Below are positions 44,818 through 54,012 of a stretch of DNA of 64,000 nt, piece after piece. The DNA lies in contig CAZIJU010000004.1 in assembly GCA_964539745.1 (NCBI GenBank), positions 19,796 to 83,795 on the forward strand. The letters are read 5' to 3'. The notes beneath the pieces were generated by a model. That model saw only the letters and a list, made by a program, of their open reading frames with translations. It did no database searches and had not been told where the DNA came from. Every line of letters begins with the position of its first letter. The first letter of the stretch is position 1. The translations under genes and the position numbers were made by a program. The stretch is from DSNY01 sp964539745 (lineage in GTDB: Bacteria; Pseudomonadota; Gammaproteobacteria; Burkholderiales; Burkholderiaceae_F).

Positions 44818-45285
44818 ATGCCGAGCCGTGGTGCATCCTCGCCGGAAACGAAACCGCTCGGCCTGAAAAGCACGGGGCTGAAGGCCACACTGCCGCGGCT
44901 GAAGATCCTCGAGATCTTCCAGCGCAACGCGCAGCAGGGCAGCGCGCGCCACATGAGCGCCGAGGACGTCTACAAGGCGCTGCTCGCCGAGCACCTGGAC
45001 GTGGGACTCGCCACCGTGTATCGCGTGTTGACGCAATTCGAACAGGCGGGGCTGCTCGCGCGCAGCCACTTCGAAGCGGGCCGAGCTGTGTTCGAGCTGA
45101 ACGAGGGCGCGCATCACGACCATCTCGTGTGCCTGACGTGCGGGCGCGTCGAGGAGTTTGTCGATGCGGAAATCGAAAAGCGCCAGCAGAAAATCGCCGC
45201 CGAGCGCGGCTTTCGCCTGCACGACCACGCGCTCGCGTTGTACGGCGACTGCATCAAGCCGGACTGCCCGCATCGGCCGAGGTAG
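44818..45285 (+). CDS. fur: Ferric uptake regulator Fur
   Basis: The 155-residue regulator has the winged helix LKATLPRLKILEIFQRN and ATVYRVLTQFEQAGLL, then metal-site sequence EGAHHDHLVCLTCGRVEEF (HHDH and CxxC), as in Fur. The C-terminus has CIKPDCP, a second pair of cysteines. TATGAT at 44768-44773 is a likely -10 box. Fur with iron would repress iron uptake genes; no clear Fur box is visible in the 80-bp divergent region. Confidence 0.95.
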   Translation: MPSRGASSPETKPLGLKSTGLKATLPRLKILEIFQRNAQQGSARHMSAEDVYKALLAEHLDVGLATVYRVLTQFEQAGLLARSHFEAGRAVFELNEGAHHDHLVCLTCGRVEEFVDAEIEKRQQKIAAERGFRLHDHALALYGDCIKPDCPHRPR

Positions 45286-45434
45286 CAGCGTCGCGCAGCG
45301 GGCAGCGCAGGTCGCGCAAGCGCGGCTGCACCCCGCGGCGCGGGAGCCGGCAACGCTTGCGTTCGGCAGGGGCTTGCCTCGCGTCGGCTCGCGGTGCCCG
45401 CCCGGGCGCTGAGCGATCGGCGGTCCGGGCCTCG

Positions 45435-47084
45435 CTACCCGGCGAGCATCTCGCGCGCGTGTTTGCGCGTCGTGTCCGTGATTTCGATGCCGCCCAACAT
45501 GCGCGCCAGTTCGTCGACGCGCGTCTTGCGGTCGAGCGCAGCGATGCGCGACACGGGCTTTCCTGCGCTGTCGGCGACCTTGGACACGACCAGATGCTGG
45601 TCGCCGCGCGCGGCCACCTGCGGCAGGTGCGTGACGCATAGCACCTGCCGCATCTGACCGAGCTGCTTGAGCAGCCGACCGACGGTGTCGGCGACCGCGC
45701 CGCCGATGCCGGCGTCGACCTCGTCGAAGATCAGCGTGGCCACCGGCGTGGCCGTGGCGGCGATCACCGAAATCGCGAGGCTGATGCGCGCCAGTTCGCC
45801 GCCCGAGGCGACCCGGGCGAGCGGTTTCGGCGCCACGCCGGCGTGCCCGGCGACGAGGAAGTCGGCGCGTTCCAGTCCACCCGCGGCCGGTTCCGCCTCG
45901 TGCAGCGCGACCTCGAAGCGGCCGCCGGCCATCGCGAGGTCCTGCATCGCGCGCGTGACCTCTGCGCCCATGCGTTTGGCCGCGGCCTTGCGGGCCTGCG
46001 AGAGCTTCCTCGCCACCGCCATGTAGGCGTCCAGCGTCTCGGCCTCACGCCGGCGCAGCGCATCGAGATCGCTTGCCGCCGACAGCGCCGCGAGTTTCTC
46101 GCGCGAAATCTTCAGCAGCGCCGGCAGCGCGCCCGGCGCGCACTTGAACTTGCGCGCGGCCGAATGCAGCGCCGAGACGCGGGCCTCGACATCGGCGAGC
46201 CGCGCGCCGTCCAGCTCGGTCTTTGCCAGGTAGCGGTGCAACTCCGAGACCGCCTCGTCGACCTGGATGCGCGCCGCTTCGAGCGCGCCGAGCACGGTCT
46301 GCAGGCGCGCGTCGTACTGCGCGAGCTGCCCGAGTCGGGCGGCGACCGTGTCGATGCGCGTCAGCGCCGAGTCGTCCGCCTCGGACAGCGCGTCGACCGC
46401 GGCCTGCGCGCCTTCGAGCAGGTTCGCCGCGTGCGCGAGTCGCTTGTGCTCGGACTCGACCTGCTCCCATTCGCCGTCGGCCGGCGCGATTTCGCCCAGC
46501 TCCTCGACGATCCAGCGCAGCCGGTCCTGTTCGGCCGCCGCGCTGGCGGCCATCGTTTCCGCGTCCTCGCGCGCCTTGACCGCGGCGCGGTGCGCGGAAA
46601 ACGCCGCAGCGACCTCGCGCGCCAACTGCGTGTGGCCGCCGTGCTCGTCGAGCAGCGTGAGCTGCGCCGACGGTTTCAGCAGCGACTGGTGCGCGTGCTG
46701 GCCGTGCACGTCGACGAGGCGCTCGCCGAGCGCGCGCAGCTGCGCCAGCGTGGCGGGCGTGCCGTTGATGAACGCCTTGCTGCGCCCGCCGGCATCGACG
46801 GTCCGCCGCACCAGCAGCGCGTCGTCTTCGGACGCCAGGTCGTTGTCGGCGAGCCACGCGGCGATTTCGGGCGCGATGCGGAACTCGGCCGCGATGTCGG
46901 CGCGTGTCGCGCCTTCGCGCACGACGTCCGCGTCCGCGCGCTCGCCAAGCGCGAGCAGCAGCGCGTCGATCAGGATCGACTTGCCTGCGCCCGTCTCGCC
47001 GGTGAGCACCGTGAACCCCGGCCCGAACTCCAGGTCGAGTTCGTCGACGATGACGAAATTGCGGATCGAGAGGGAGAGCAGCAT
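45435..47084 (-). CDS. recN: DNA repair protein RecN
   Basis: The 549-residue SMC-like ATPase has Walker A GETGAGKS (residues 29-36), the opening MLLSLSIRNFVIVDELDLEF, long coiled-coil arms in the middle, and the C-terminal ABC motif RVASGGELARISLAI with Walker B LIFDEVDAGIGG. It acts at double-strand breaks. It lies in the usual hrcA-nadK-recN area, but about 570 bp of repeats separate it from nadK. No SOS box is evident to me. Confidence 0.95.
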   Translation of the reverse strand: MLLSLSIRNFVIVDELDLEFGPGFTVLTGETGAGKSILIDALLLALGERADADVVREGATRADIAAEFRIAPEIAAWLADNDLASEDDALLVRRTVDAGGRSKAFINGTPATLAQLRALGERLVDVHGQHAHQSLLKPSAQLTLLDEHGGHTQLAREVAAAFSAHRAAVKAREDAETMAASAAAEQDRLRWIVEELGEIAPADGEWEQVESEHKRLAHAANLLEGAQAAVDALSEADDSALTRIDTVAARLGQLAQYDARLQTVLGALEAARIQVDEAVSELHRYLAKTELDGARLADVEARVSALHSAARKFKCAPGALPALLKISREKLAALSAASDLDALRRREAETLDAYMAVARKLSQARKAAAKRMGAEVTRAMQDLAMAGGRFEVALHEAEPAAGGLERADFLVAGHAGVAPKPLARVASGGELARISLAISVIAATATPVATLIFDEVDAGIGGAVADTVGRLLKQLGQMRQVLCVTHLPQVAARGDQHLVVSKVADSAGKPVSRIAALDRKTRVDELARMLGGIEITDTTRKHAREMLAG

Positions 47085-47177
47085 GCGTAAAGCAGGATCA
47101 AGGGTTTATTGAGAGTTACGCAGGCTCGTGACACCGCGACCCCGCAAGTTCATTTTGCCCGTTCGGGCAACGGGTCC

Positions 47178-47516
47178 GTCATCCCGAGCAGCGCGAGGGA
47201 TCCCTGTGTCGCGCGCGGCGGAGATTCCGAGCGCCGGGCTTGGAATGACTCCCCATCGTCATCCCGAGCGAACGCGAGGGATCCCGGCGTTGCGTGCGGC
47301 GGAGATTCCTCGCCTGCGGCTCGGAATGACAATGGCGGCGCTGCGGCTCGGAACGACATGCGGGGGCTTTGCGGTGCGCAAAGACGTAGCCAAGCCGGGG
47401 CGCAATGACGCTGGCTTGTCATCCCGAGCAACGCGAGGGATCCCGGCGTTGCGTGCGGCGCAGATTCCTCGCCTGCGGCTCGGAATGACAACGGCGGCGA
47501 TGCGGCTCGGAATGAC
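47178..47516. repeat. Cluster of ~72-bp elements with terminal inverted repeats
   Basis: Three near-identical copies lie at 47178-47249, 47258-47330 and 47418-47489, each from GTCATCCCGAGC to GGAATGAC, whose arms pair as GTCATYCCGAGC. Each interior has GCGAGGGATCC and GATTCC. Partial copies are at about 47341-47356 and 47499-47516 (GCGGCTCGGAATGAC). The cluster fills the recN to nadK gap, together with bases 47085-47177, in which I see nothing else. It resembles the GTCATTCCGAGC-type palindromic repeats seen in many bacterial genomes. Confidence 0.9.
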
Positions 47517-47655
47517 GAAGGGCGACGGATGCGAGCGCCAGAAGGTCGGCGGTGTCGCGAAGATTCGTAATGCTCGAGCGTCGGCCACGGCATGCGAGGG
47601 CGCATCGCGCGGAGGGCAACCGGCCAAATTCTGAGTCCCAAATCCCGAATCCTTG

Positions 47656-48555
47656 CTAACCCCGCCCGTGTGCCTCCGACGGCATCACGTTCCAGTGCAG
47701 CTTCTGGCGCAGCATCGCGAAGTAGTTGTAGCCGACCGGATGCAGCAGCGTGGTGACCAGTCGGCTCCGGCGGACGCGGACCACGTCGCCGGGCGCGAGC
47801 GACGAGAACGCCTGCATGTCGAAGTGCGCGGATGCCTCGCGCACGTCGGTGATCTCGATCTCGATGGCGCAGGTATCGGGCAGCGCGATCGGGCGGTTGG
47901 ACAGCGTCTGCGGCGCGACCGGCACCAGCACGAAGCCGGCGAGCGACGGATGCAGGATCGGTCCGCTGGCCGACAGCGCGTAGGCGGTCGACCCGGTCGG
48001 CGTGGCGAGGATCAGGCCGTCGGCGCGCTGGTTGTACATCGTGACGCCGTCGACCCGCACGGTGAACTCGACCATGCCGCCGGTGACGCCGCGCGCGACG
48101 ACGACGTCATTCAACGCGACCGCGCGGTACGTGACGGTGCCGGCGCGCAGCACTTCGGCGTCGAGCATGCTGCGCTGGTCCGTTTCGTATCGGCCGGCGA
48201 GCATCGCTGCGAGCACTTCGCGGATCTGCTCGCGCGACACGTCGGTGATGAAGCCGAGACGGCCGTGGTTGATGCCGATCAGCGGAATCCGGAACGGCGC
48301 CAGCTCGCGCGCCACGCCGAGCATCGTGCCGTCGCCGCCGAGCACGATCGCGACGTCCGCCTTCGCGCCGATGTCCGGCAGCCGGTAGGCGGCGTAGCGC
48401 GCGCCGTCGGCGCCAAGCAGCGCGCAGGTCGCCGCTTCGAACAGCACCTGTTGACCGGCCGCCTCGACGGTCTGCGCGATCTCGAGCAGCACCGGGCGGA
48501 TGTCTTCCGCCCGCGGTTTACCGAAGATCGCCACATGACGGAAGGGCCGCGCCAT
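47656..48555 (-). CDS. nadK: NAD kinase
   Basis: The 299-residue enzyme phosphorylates NAD to NADP. GGDGTM (residues 73-78), NHGRLGFITD, ALNDVVV and LATPTGSTAYALSASGPI are the defining motifs. The ATG at MARPFRHVAIFGKP matches related enzymes better than one six codons earlier. It is divergent from hrcA by 74 bp, the standard betaproteobacterial pairing. Confidence 0.96.
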   Translation of the reverse strand: MARPFRHVAIFGKPRAEDIRPVLLEIAQTVEAAGQQVLFEAATCALLGADGARYAAYRLPDIGAKADVAIVLGGDGTMLGVARELAPFRIPLIGINHGRLGFITDVSREQIREVLAAMLAGRYETDQRSMLDAEVLRAGTVTYRAVALNDVVVARGVTGGMVEFTVRVDGVTMYNQRADGLILATPTGSTAYALSASGPILHPSLAGFVLVPVAPQTLSNRPIALPDTCAIEIEITDVREASAHFDMQAFSSLAPGDVVRVRRSRLVTTLLHPVGYNYFAMLRQKLHWNVMPSEAHGRG

Positions 48556-48629
48556 GGGAGCGCACTGTACCAAGAGAATCAGTAAGCTAGCGCATGAGGC
48601 TGACTGCGTCCGCCCTTTTGGAACCTCAT

Positions 48630-49652
48630 ATGCGAGACACCCTGGACGAACGCGCGCGCCTGCTGCTGAAGGCGCTGATCGAACGCTATATCGCGGAGGG
48701 TCAGCCCGTCGGCTCGCGCGCGCTGTCGAAGATCTCCGGGCTGGAGCTTTCGCCGGCGACGATCCGCAACGTGATGGCGGACCTCGAGGAGATGGGCTTC
48801 GTGGCGAGCCCGCACACCTCGGCCGGGCGCGTGCCGACCCCCCGCGGGTACCGTTTCTTTGTCGACACGCTGCTGACGGTGCAGCCGATCGAGGAGCAGC
48901 AAGCGCAGATCATCCAGGGCCAGCTGCAGGTGGCGGAGCCGCAGCGCGCGATCCAGACGGCGGCGCAACTGCTGTCGCAGCTTTCGCAGTTCGCCGGCGT
49001 CGTGGTGACGCAGCGCCGCGCGTCGACCTTCCGCCAGGTCGAGTTCCTGCGACTGTCGGAAAAGCGCGTGCTGATGATCATCGTCACGCCGGAGGGCGAC
49101 GTACAGAACCGCATCCTGCTGACCGAGCACGGATACACGCAGGCGCAGCTGCTCGAGGCCGCCAACCTGCTGAACGAACACTTTGCCGGACTGAGCTTCG
49201 ACGAGGCGCGCCGCCGGCTGCACGGCGAACTTCAGGCGCTGCGCGCGGAGATCGCGCAGCTGATGGAGGCCGCGGTGCAGGCCGGCAGCGAGGCCGTCGA
49301 ACAGAAGGATCCGGTCGTCATTTCGGGCGAGCGCAACCTGCTCGGCGTCAGCGATCTGGCCGCCGACCTCGGCAAGCTGCGCGCGGCGTTCGACCTGTTC
49401 GAACACAAGACGCGGCTGCTGCAGCTTCTCGACGTCACGAGCCGCGCGCACGGCGTGCAGATCTACATCGGTGGCGAGTCGCAGACCGTTCCGCTCGACG
49501 ACATGAGCCTCGTCGTCGCGCCGTACGAGGTCGACGGCCAGGTCGTCGGCACCGTGGGCGTCATCGGTCCCACGCGGATGGCCTACGAGCGTGTGATCCC
49601 GATCGTCGACGTCACCGCCAAGCTGCTGTCGCACGCGTTATCGCGCGAGTGA
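48630..49652 (+). CDS. hrcA: Heat-inducible transcription repressor HrcA
   Basis: The 340-residue repressor has a winged helix (RALSKISGLELSPATIRNVMADLEEMGFV, then SPHTSAGRVPTPRGYRFFVD), and GAF-like and C-terminal domains with VGVIGPTRMAYERVIPIVD. It binds CIRCE operators. I see none at grpE in this window, so its main targets such as groESL are probably elsewhere. The ATG at 48630 gives the standard length; 48594 would add 12 residues, and neither has a clear ribosome site. Confidence 0.94.
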   Translation: MRDTLDERARLLLKALIERYIAEGQPVGSRALSKISGLELSPATIRNVMADLEEMGFVASPHTSAGRVPTPRGYRFFVDTLLTVQPIEEQQAQIIQGQLQVAEPQRAIQTAAQLLSQLSQFAGVVVTQRRASTFRQVEFLRLSEKRVLMIIVTPEGDVQNRILLTEHGYTQAQLLEAANLLNEHFAGLSFDEARRRLHGELQALRAEIAQLMEAAVQAGSEAVEQKDPVVISGERNLLGVSDLAADLGKLRAAFDLFEHKTRLLQLLDVTSRAHGVQIYIGGESQTVPLDDMSLVVAPYEVDGQVVGTVGVIGPTRMAYERVIPIVDVTAKLLSHALSRE

Positions 49653-49658
49653 GGGCGA

Positions 49659-51086
49659 TCAGTTCCGCACCGCGATCCGGCGCGCGGTGAAGACCCCGCC
49701 GGCACCGAAGTAGCCAGTGACCTCGACGTCGCGCCCGGTGAGCGACTCAGGCGCAAGCGGCGCGACGAACAGCGTCGTTTCGGTCCACACGACCGCGATC
49801 GTCGCGCCGGCCGCCGGCGTCAGCGTGAACCTGCGGCTGGTCACATCGACATTGTCCGCGCGTCCCCTGCGTTCGACCACGGCGCCCGTGCCGGGCTCGG
49901 GACGGCAGTTCACCCGCGAGGCGACGGCGCGGCCGCCTTGCAGGCTGCCTTCGATTTCGACGTACAGATCGGCGGCGAGTCCCGTCGCCGGGCAGGCCGT
50001 CAGGCGCGCAGCCGCGGCGTCGACCCGCACGCCGCGGACCCGGAAATCGGCCGCACCGGCGAAGTCGGTGATCGTACCCGCGAGCTCGATCTCGATGTCG
50101 CCGGCGCCCGGACGGCGGATCTTGACCTTCGAGGCGAGCAGCACACCGTCGCTGCCGAAAAGGCCCTTGACCACGGCGTAATTGCCGTCGGCAAGCATTT
50201 GCGAGGCGGGCTCGATCGTCGCGGCGCGTGCGTCCACGGCGATGTCGCCGATCTCGAAGCGGGCATTGGCCGCGTCGTAGCGGCTGACCGGGCCCGCGAT
50301 TTGCGCCTCGCGGCCCGGGCTCGCACGCTCGCGGATACGGACGAAGCGCGCCTGCAGCGTCGGGCCGGCGCCCAGCGGCGCGTCGCCCCATACGACGACC
50401 GACGTGCCGTTGGCCAGCGTCCGGTTGGCCGGCACGATCAGCGCCGCATCGGCGGCGACGGCGAGATCGCCGAGGCGGAAGCGGCGCGTCGCCGGATCGT
50501 AGTCCTGCATTCGGCCGGCGACGCGAATCCGGCCGGCCGGCAGGGCCGCGCGCTTTTCGATGCGCGAGGCGAGCAGGACACTGCGTCCGGCCGCGGCATC
50601 GAAGCGCGGCACGCCGTGGATTTCGACGATGTCGCCGGAGGTCAATGCGGCAAGATCCACCACGCCGTCGAGCAGCGTCACCGGGCCCGCGAGCGGATCC
50701 GCATTCGCGCGGACCGTCTGGCCGGCGACCGTCAATTCCCCCGCGGACGCGTCGACCGAGGCGATCGGGCCGATCGCCTCGGCCTCGATCCGGATCCGCC
50801 GGGCGGCATCGGGTTGCGCGTACTCGAGCTCGACGCGCTGGCCCAGTTTCAGATCGGCCAGCTCGGTCGGTGCGCCGGGATCGATCTCGACCTCGATCCT
50901 CGCCGCCCGGTCGTCCCAGGGCGTACCGTCGACGATCACGCTGCCGAATCCGGTCGTCGTTCCGATCACGATTCCGGTGCCGCCTTCGCCGACGCCGCCG
51001 CTGGCGAGTTGCTCGTTGCCGCCGCATGCGGCGAGCCCGAGTGCCGCGCCGAGAAAAGCCACGATCAGTCGCAGGTTCGGTTTCAT
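49659..51086 (-). CDS. DUF5666 domain-containing lipoprotein
   Basis: The 475-residue protein has a lipoprotein signal (LRLIVAFLGAALGLAAC) and, after GNEQLASGGVGEGGTGI, a row of OB-like beta repeats such as GPIASVDASAGELTVAGQTV, AGRMQDYDPATRRFRLGD and ISRY-like PVSRYDAANARFEIGD. This is the DUF5666 plan. It is probably anchored facing the periplasm; the role is unknown. It lies 22 bp after a DUF6502 gene, and these two families often sit together. Confidence 0.85.
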   Translation of the reverse strand: MKPNLRLIVAFLGAALGLAACGGNEQLASGGVGEGGTGIVIGTTTGFGSVIVDGTPWDDRAARIEVEIDPGAPTELADLKLGQRVELEYAQPDAARRIRIEAEAIGPIASVDASAGELTVAGQTVRANADPLAGPVTLLDGVVDLAALTSGDIVEIHGVPRFDAAAGRSVLLASRIEKRAALPAGRIRVAGRMQDYDPATRRFRLGDLAVAADAALIVPANRTLANGTSVVVWGDAPLGAGPTLQARFVRIRERASPGREAQIAGPVSRYDAANARFEIGDIAVDARAATIEPASQMLADGNYAVVKGLFGSDGVLLASKVKIRRPGAGDIEIELAGTITDFAGAADFRVRGVRVDAAAARLTACPATGLAADLYVEIEGSLQGGRAVASRVNCRPEPGTGAVVERRGRADNVDVTSRRFTLTPAAGATIAVVWTETTLFVAPLAPESLTGRDVEVTGYFGAGGVFTARRIAVRN

Positions 51087-51108
51087 CGTTGGTCCTGCCG
51101 TCGGTCGC

Positions 51109-51969
51109 TCACCCGTCGCCTTCGGCCGACGGCGGCGCCGGCTCCGAATAGAAGTAGATGCCGAAACGCATGCGCCGGTTCGCCCGATCCGCCGGCGCAG
51201 CGGCATCGGTTTCGACGCATTTGGCGGCGGCTTCGTACATGCGTCTGGCCGCATCCGCCCAGATCTGCCGCGCGAGCCGGTCGAGCGCTTCGATGGAGGC
51301 TTCGGTCAAACCGTCGGCGAAGGTCGCACGCTCCAGGAAACGCGGCGGCTGCTCTTTGCCTGCGCGCAACAGGTTGTCGGCGCTCGCGGCCGCATGGTCG
51401 CGCAGGTTGGCGCCAAAGTAGTGAGCGAGGTCGGCGAACGCCTCGGTCGGAACGAAGGCCTCGGCCTTCAGCCGCGCTGTGTCGCCCTCGACCGCCGCGA
51501 GGTTGATCCGCACGAGCTCGTCGAGGATCGAGCGGGGGTGGAAGTCCTTCGAGATCGACCAGGTGAGCGACTCGAACGACGGCTCGTCCGGTGTGCGCGA
51601 ACGCAGCGGCAGCGGGCGCGGCGCGCCGTCGGCTCCGACGTAGTTCGCGTCGCGGCTCCACTTCGCGAACACCAGCGACGCCATCGACAGCGTGCGGTTG
51701 CCGCTGGGTTTCAGCCTCCCGCGTTCGGTGAACGTGCGCACGTCCTTGCGGTGAACGCCTGAACGCAGGGCGAGCGCGGAGTCCGAGGGCTTCTTCCCGG
51801 TCTGCGCGAGTTCCGCCCGCGCCGCTTCGAGAAAGACCTGCTTCAATGCATGGGCGAACTGCGGATAGGTCACGCTGTGCGCGATCAGCGCGCGTACCAG
51901 CGGCGCCATGATCGTCAGCGATTCGCCAAGCAGGACGTCGGCGCGAGACGGCTGGGCAGGCGGAGTCAA
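51109..51969 (-). CDS. DUF6502 family protein
   Basis: The 286-residue soluble protein has a helical N-terminal part (LLGESLTIMAPLVRALIAHSV, YPQFAHALKQVFLEAA) and a segment LALRSGVHRKDVRTFTERGR that looks like a DNA-binding helix-turn-helix. The middle has DEPSFESLTWSISKDFHPRSILDELVR. This matches the DUF6502 family, of unknown role. It precedes the DUF5666 lipoprotein in the same direction, so it may be its regulator. Confidence 0.85.
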   Translation of the reverse strand: MTPPAQPSRADVLLGESLTIMAPLVRALIAHSVTYPQFAHALKQVFLEAARAELAQTGKKPSDSALALRSGVHRKDVRTFTERGRLKPSGNRTLSMASLVFAKWSRDANYVGADGAPRPLPLRSRTPDEPSFESLTWSISKDFHPRSILDELVRINLAAVEGDTARLKAEAFVPTEAFADLAHYFGANLRDHAAASADNLLRAGKEQPPRFLERATFADGLTEASIEALDRLARQIWADAARRMYEAAAKCVETDAAAPADRANRRMRFGIYFYSEPAPPSAEGDG

Positions 51970-52157
51970 GGTGTCAAAGGCTTCAGGACGTCGGCGGGAT
52001 TATTTCCCCGCCGCCGTGATCGCGCAAACATGGCATGGCATGTGCGTACCGGTAAAGGGGTCGTCCGATCGCACGGACGGCGCGAGTTGCCGCCCGACGG
52101 CGGCATTCGGGGGTACGGACGGCGGGCGATAACATGCGGCCGTCACCCGGATCCGTC

Positions 52158-53270
52158 ATGTCCTACCTTCAGCAGCCCCCGTATATCCACGGCACACCCG
52201 GGCGCACCGCGGTATTGCTGGTCAACCTCGGGACGCCGGAAGCGCCGACGACCGGCGCCGTACGCACCTATCTGCGCGAATTCCTGTCCGATCCGCGTGT
52301 CGTCGAAATCCCGCGGCTGCTGTGGTGGCCGATCCTGTACGGGCTCGTGCTGACCGTGCGCCCGCGCAAGTCGGCGGCCAAGTACGCGGCGATCTGGACG
52401 CCGCGCGGTTCGCCGCTGAAGCTGCACTCGGAGCAGCAGGCGCTGCTGCTGCGCGGCTGGCTCGGCGAGCGCGGGGTCGACGTCGATGTGCGCTTGGCGA
52501 TGCGCTATGGGCAGCCGTCGATCGAATCGGTGCTCGCCGAGCTGCGCGCTGCGCAGACGGAGCGCCTTCTCGTGCTGCCGCTGTACCCGCAGTACTCGGC
52601 CAGTACGACCGCGTCCGTGTTCGACGCCGTCAATGCGGTGCTCGCGCGCACGCGCAACGTGCCCGAGGTGCGCACGATCCGGCATTTCCACGACGATCCC
52701 GGTTACATCGACGCGCTGAAGCACAGCGTGCTCGCGCATTGGCGCAAACACGGCCGGGCGCCGGACGAAGGCGGCAAGCTCGTGATGAGCTTCCACGGCG
52801 TGCCCAGGCGTGCGCTGGAATTGGGCGACCCGTATCACTGCGAATGCCAGAAGACCGGACGTCTGCTCGCCGAAGCGCTCGGACTGGCCCGAGACGAGTA
52901 CCTGGTGACTTTCCAGTCGCGCTTCGGGCGCGCCGAATGGTTGCAGCCGTACACCGCGGCGACGCTGGAATCGCTTGCCCAGCGTGGCACGGCGCGCGTC
53001 GACGTGATCTGCCCGGGCTTCGTGGCCGATTGTCTCGAGACGCTCGAGGAGATCGCGCAGGAGGGAAAGCAGACATTCCTGTCGGCCGGCGGCAAGCAGT
53101 TTCATTACATCGCCTGCCTGAACGACCGCCCTGACTTCATTCACGCGCTGGCCGACCTGGTTGCCCGCCACCTGCAGGGATGGCCGGTGGCGCGTGCCGA
53201 TCGCGCGCTGCGCGAAGCCGAAGCGGAGAAAAGCCGCGCACACGCTCGTCTTCTCGGCGCCGAGCGATAA
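52158..53270 (+). CDS. hemH: Ferrochelatase
   Basis: The 370-residue enzyme inserts iron into protoporphyrin IX in the last step of haem synthesis. AVLLVNLGTPEAP, LVLPLYPQYSASTTASVFD, the catalytic histidine in SFHGVPRRAL, and FQSRFGRAEWLQPYT are present. The ATG encoding SYLQQPPYIHG is chosen. It lies between hrcA and dnaK as usual, followed by two small membrane proteins on the other strand. Confidence 0.95.
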   Translation: MSYLQQPPYIHGTPGRTAVLLVNLGTPEAPTTGAVRTYLREFLSDPRVVEIPRLLWWPILYGLVLTVRPRKSAAKYAAIWTPRGSPLKLHSEQQALLLRGWLGERGVDVDVRLAMRYGQPSIESVLAELRAAQTERLLVLPLYPQYSASTTASVFDAVNAVLARTRNVPEVRTIRHFHDDPGYIDALKHSVLAHWRKHGRAPDEGGKLVMSFHGVPRRALELGDPYHCECQKTGRLLAEALGLARDEYLVTFQSRFGRAEWLQPYTAATLESLAQRGTARVDVICPGFVADCLETLEEIAQEGKQTFLSAGGKQFHYIACLNDRPDFIHALADLVARHLQGWPVARADRALREAEAEKSRAHARLLGAER

Positions 53271-53449
53271 CCCGCTTGCGGGCAAGCGCGGGGCGAGAGC
53301 AATCGGGCGTTTGCGGTGTCGGACGCTTGCCGAACGCTCGATGGATCGGTGGCGGTTGATCGTCGGCGAGGTCGCCGGTGGCGTCGGAGGATTCCGAGCT
53401 GCGCCGCGCGGGCTGCGGCGCTCGGGGCGCGTTGCGACTCGTGCGCCCG

Positions 53450-53857
53450 CTAGTTGCCGCGCTTCAGTGCGTGACCTTCGACGCGTACACGGTCGCCGAC
53501 GGCGAAGCTGCCGGCAGACGGCCTGACGATGCGTACCGAGCCGTCGCTCATCCGAACTTCGAGCACGCGGTCAGGTTGCGCGCCGGCCGCGGCCGGCTCG
53601 GCCGCCCGAATCGGCCCGATCGAGACGATTTCGCCACAGTCGGCACAGGAACCAGGCGCGGCCATCGCCCGCGGCGCGGCGGCCGGGCGCGATTGCGGCG
53701 GCTCCCGCGTATTTCCGATGTTGACCGCGATGATCGCCGCGACGGCGACGATCGCCACCAGCGCGAGCGGCGTTTGACTCAGGAAGGTGTCGCGCGCGGC
53801 GGGACGGCGCGATGCGTCCTGAAGCGTGACGGTCTGAGTATCCGGAAACGCGGTCAT
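53450..53857 (-). CDS. Small membrane protein, zipper-less paralogue of the next gene
   Basis: The 135-residue protein has one membrane helix (TPLALVAIVAVAAIIAVNI) and a periplasmic C-terminal part. There CADCGEIVSIGPIR, VLEVRMSDGSVRIVRPSAGSFAVGDRVRVEGHALK closely match the ends of the protein at 54013-54765, but the glycine zipper between those parts is missing. It appears to be a tandem duplicate that lost the zipper. No function can be named. Confidence 0.75.
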   Translation of the reverse strand: MTAFPDTQTVTLQDASRRPAARDTFLSQTPLALVAIVAVAAIIAVNIGNTREPPQSRPAAAPRAMAAPGSCADCGEIVSIGPIRAAEPAAAGAQPDRVLEVRMSDGSVRIVRPSAGSFAVGDRVRVEGHALKRGN

Positions 53858-54012
53858 GGCGGCCGCATTCTCACGGCAGCGCTACAGCGGACGAAAGATC
53901 ATCCGATCACGTGTTCCGGCGAGAACGCTTGCCTTAGGCGGCCTCGCGTACGGCGGCAAAAAGAACGGCAGCCGCGGGCCGCCATTCGTTGTGTTCGTGC
54001 GACAACGGCAGG

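Noticed and set aside
47178..47516. CRISPR array
   Set aside because: Units have terminal inverted repeats, uneven spacing and no unique spacers of constant length.
47109..47634. Frames of 100-168 codons with IPRVAR-like repeated peptides
   Set aside because: They result from the ~72-bp repeat units being read through, not from a conserved gene.
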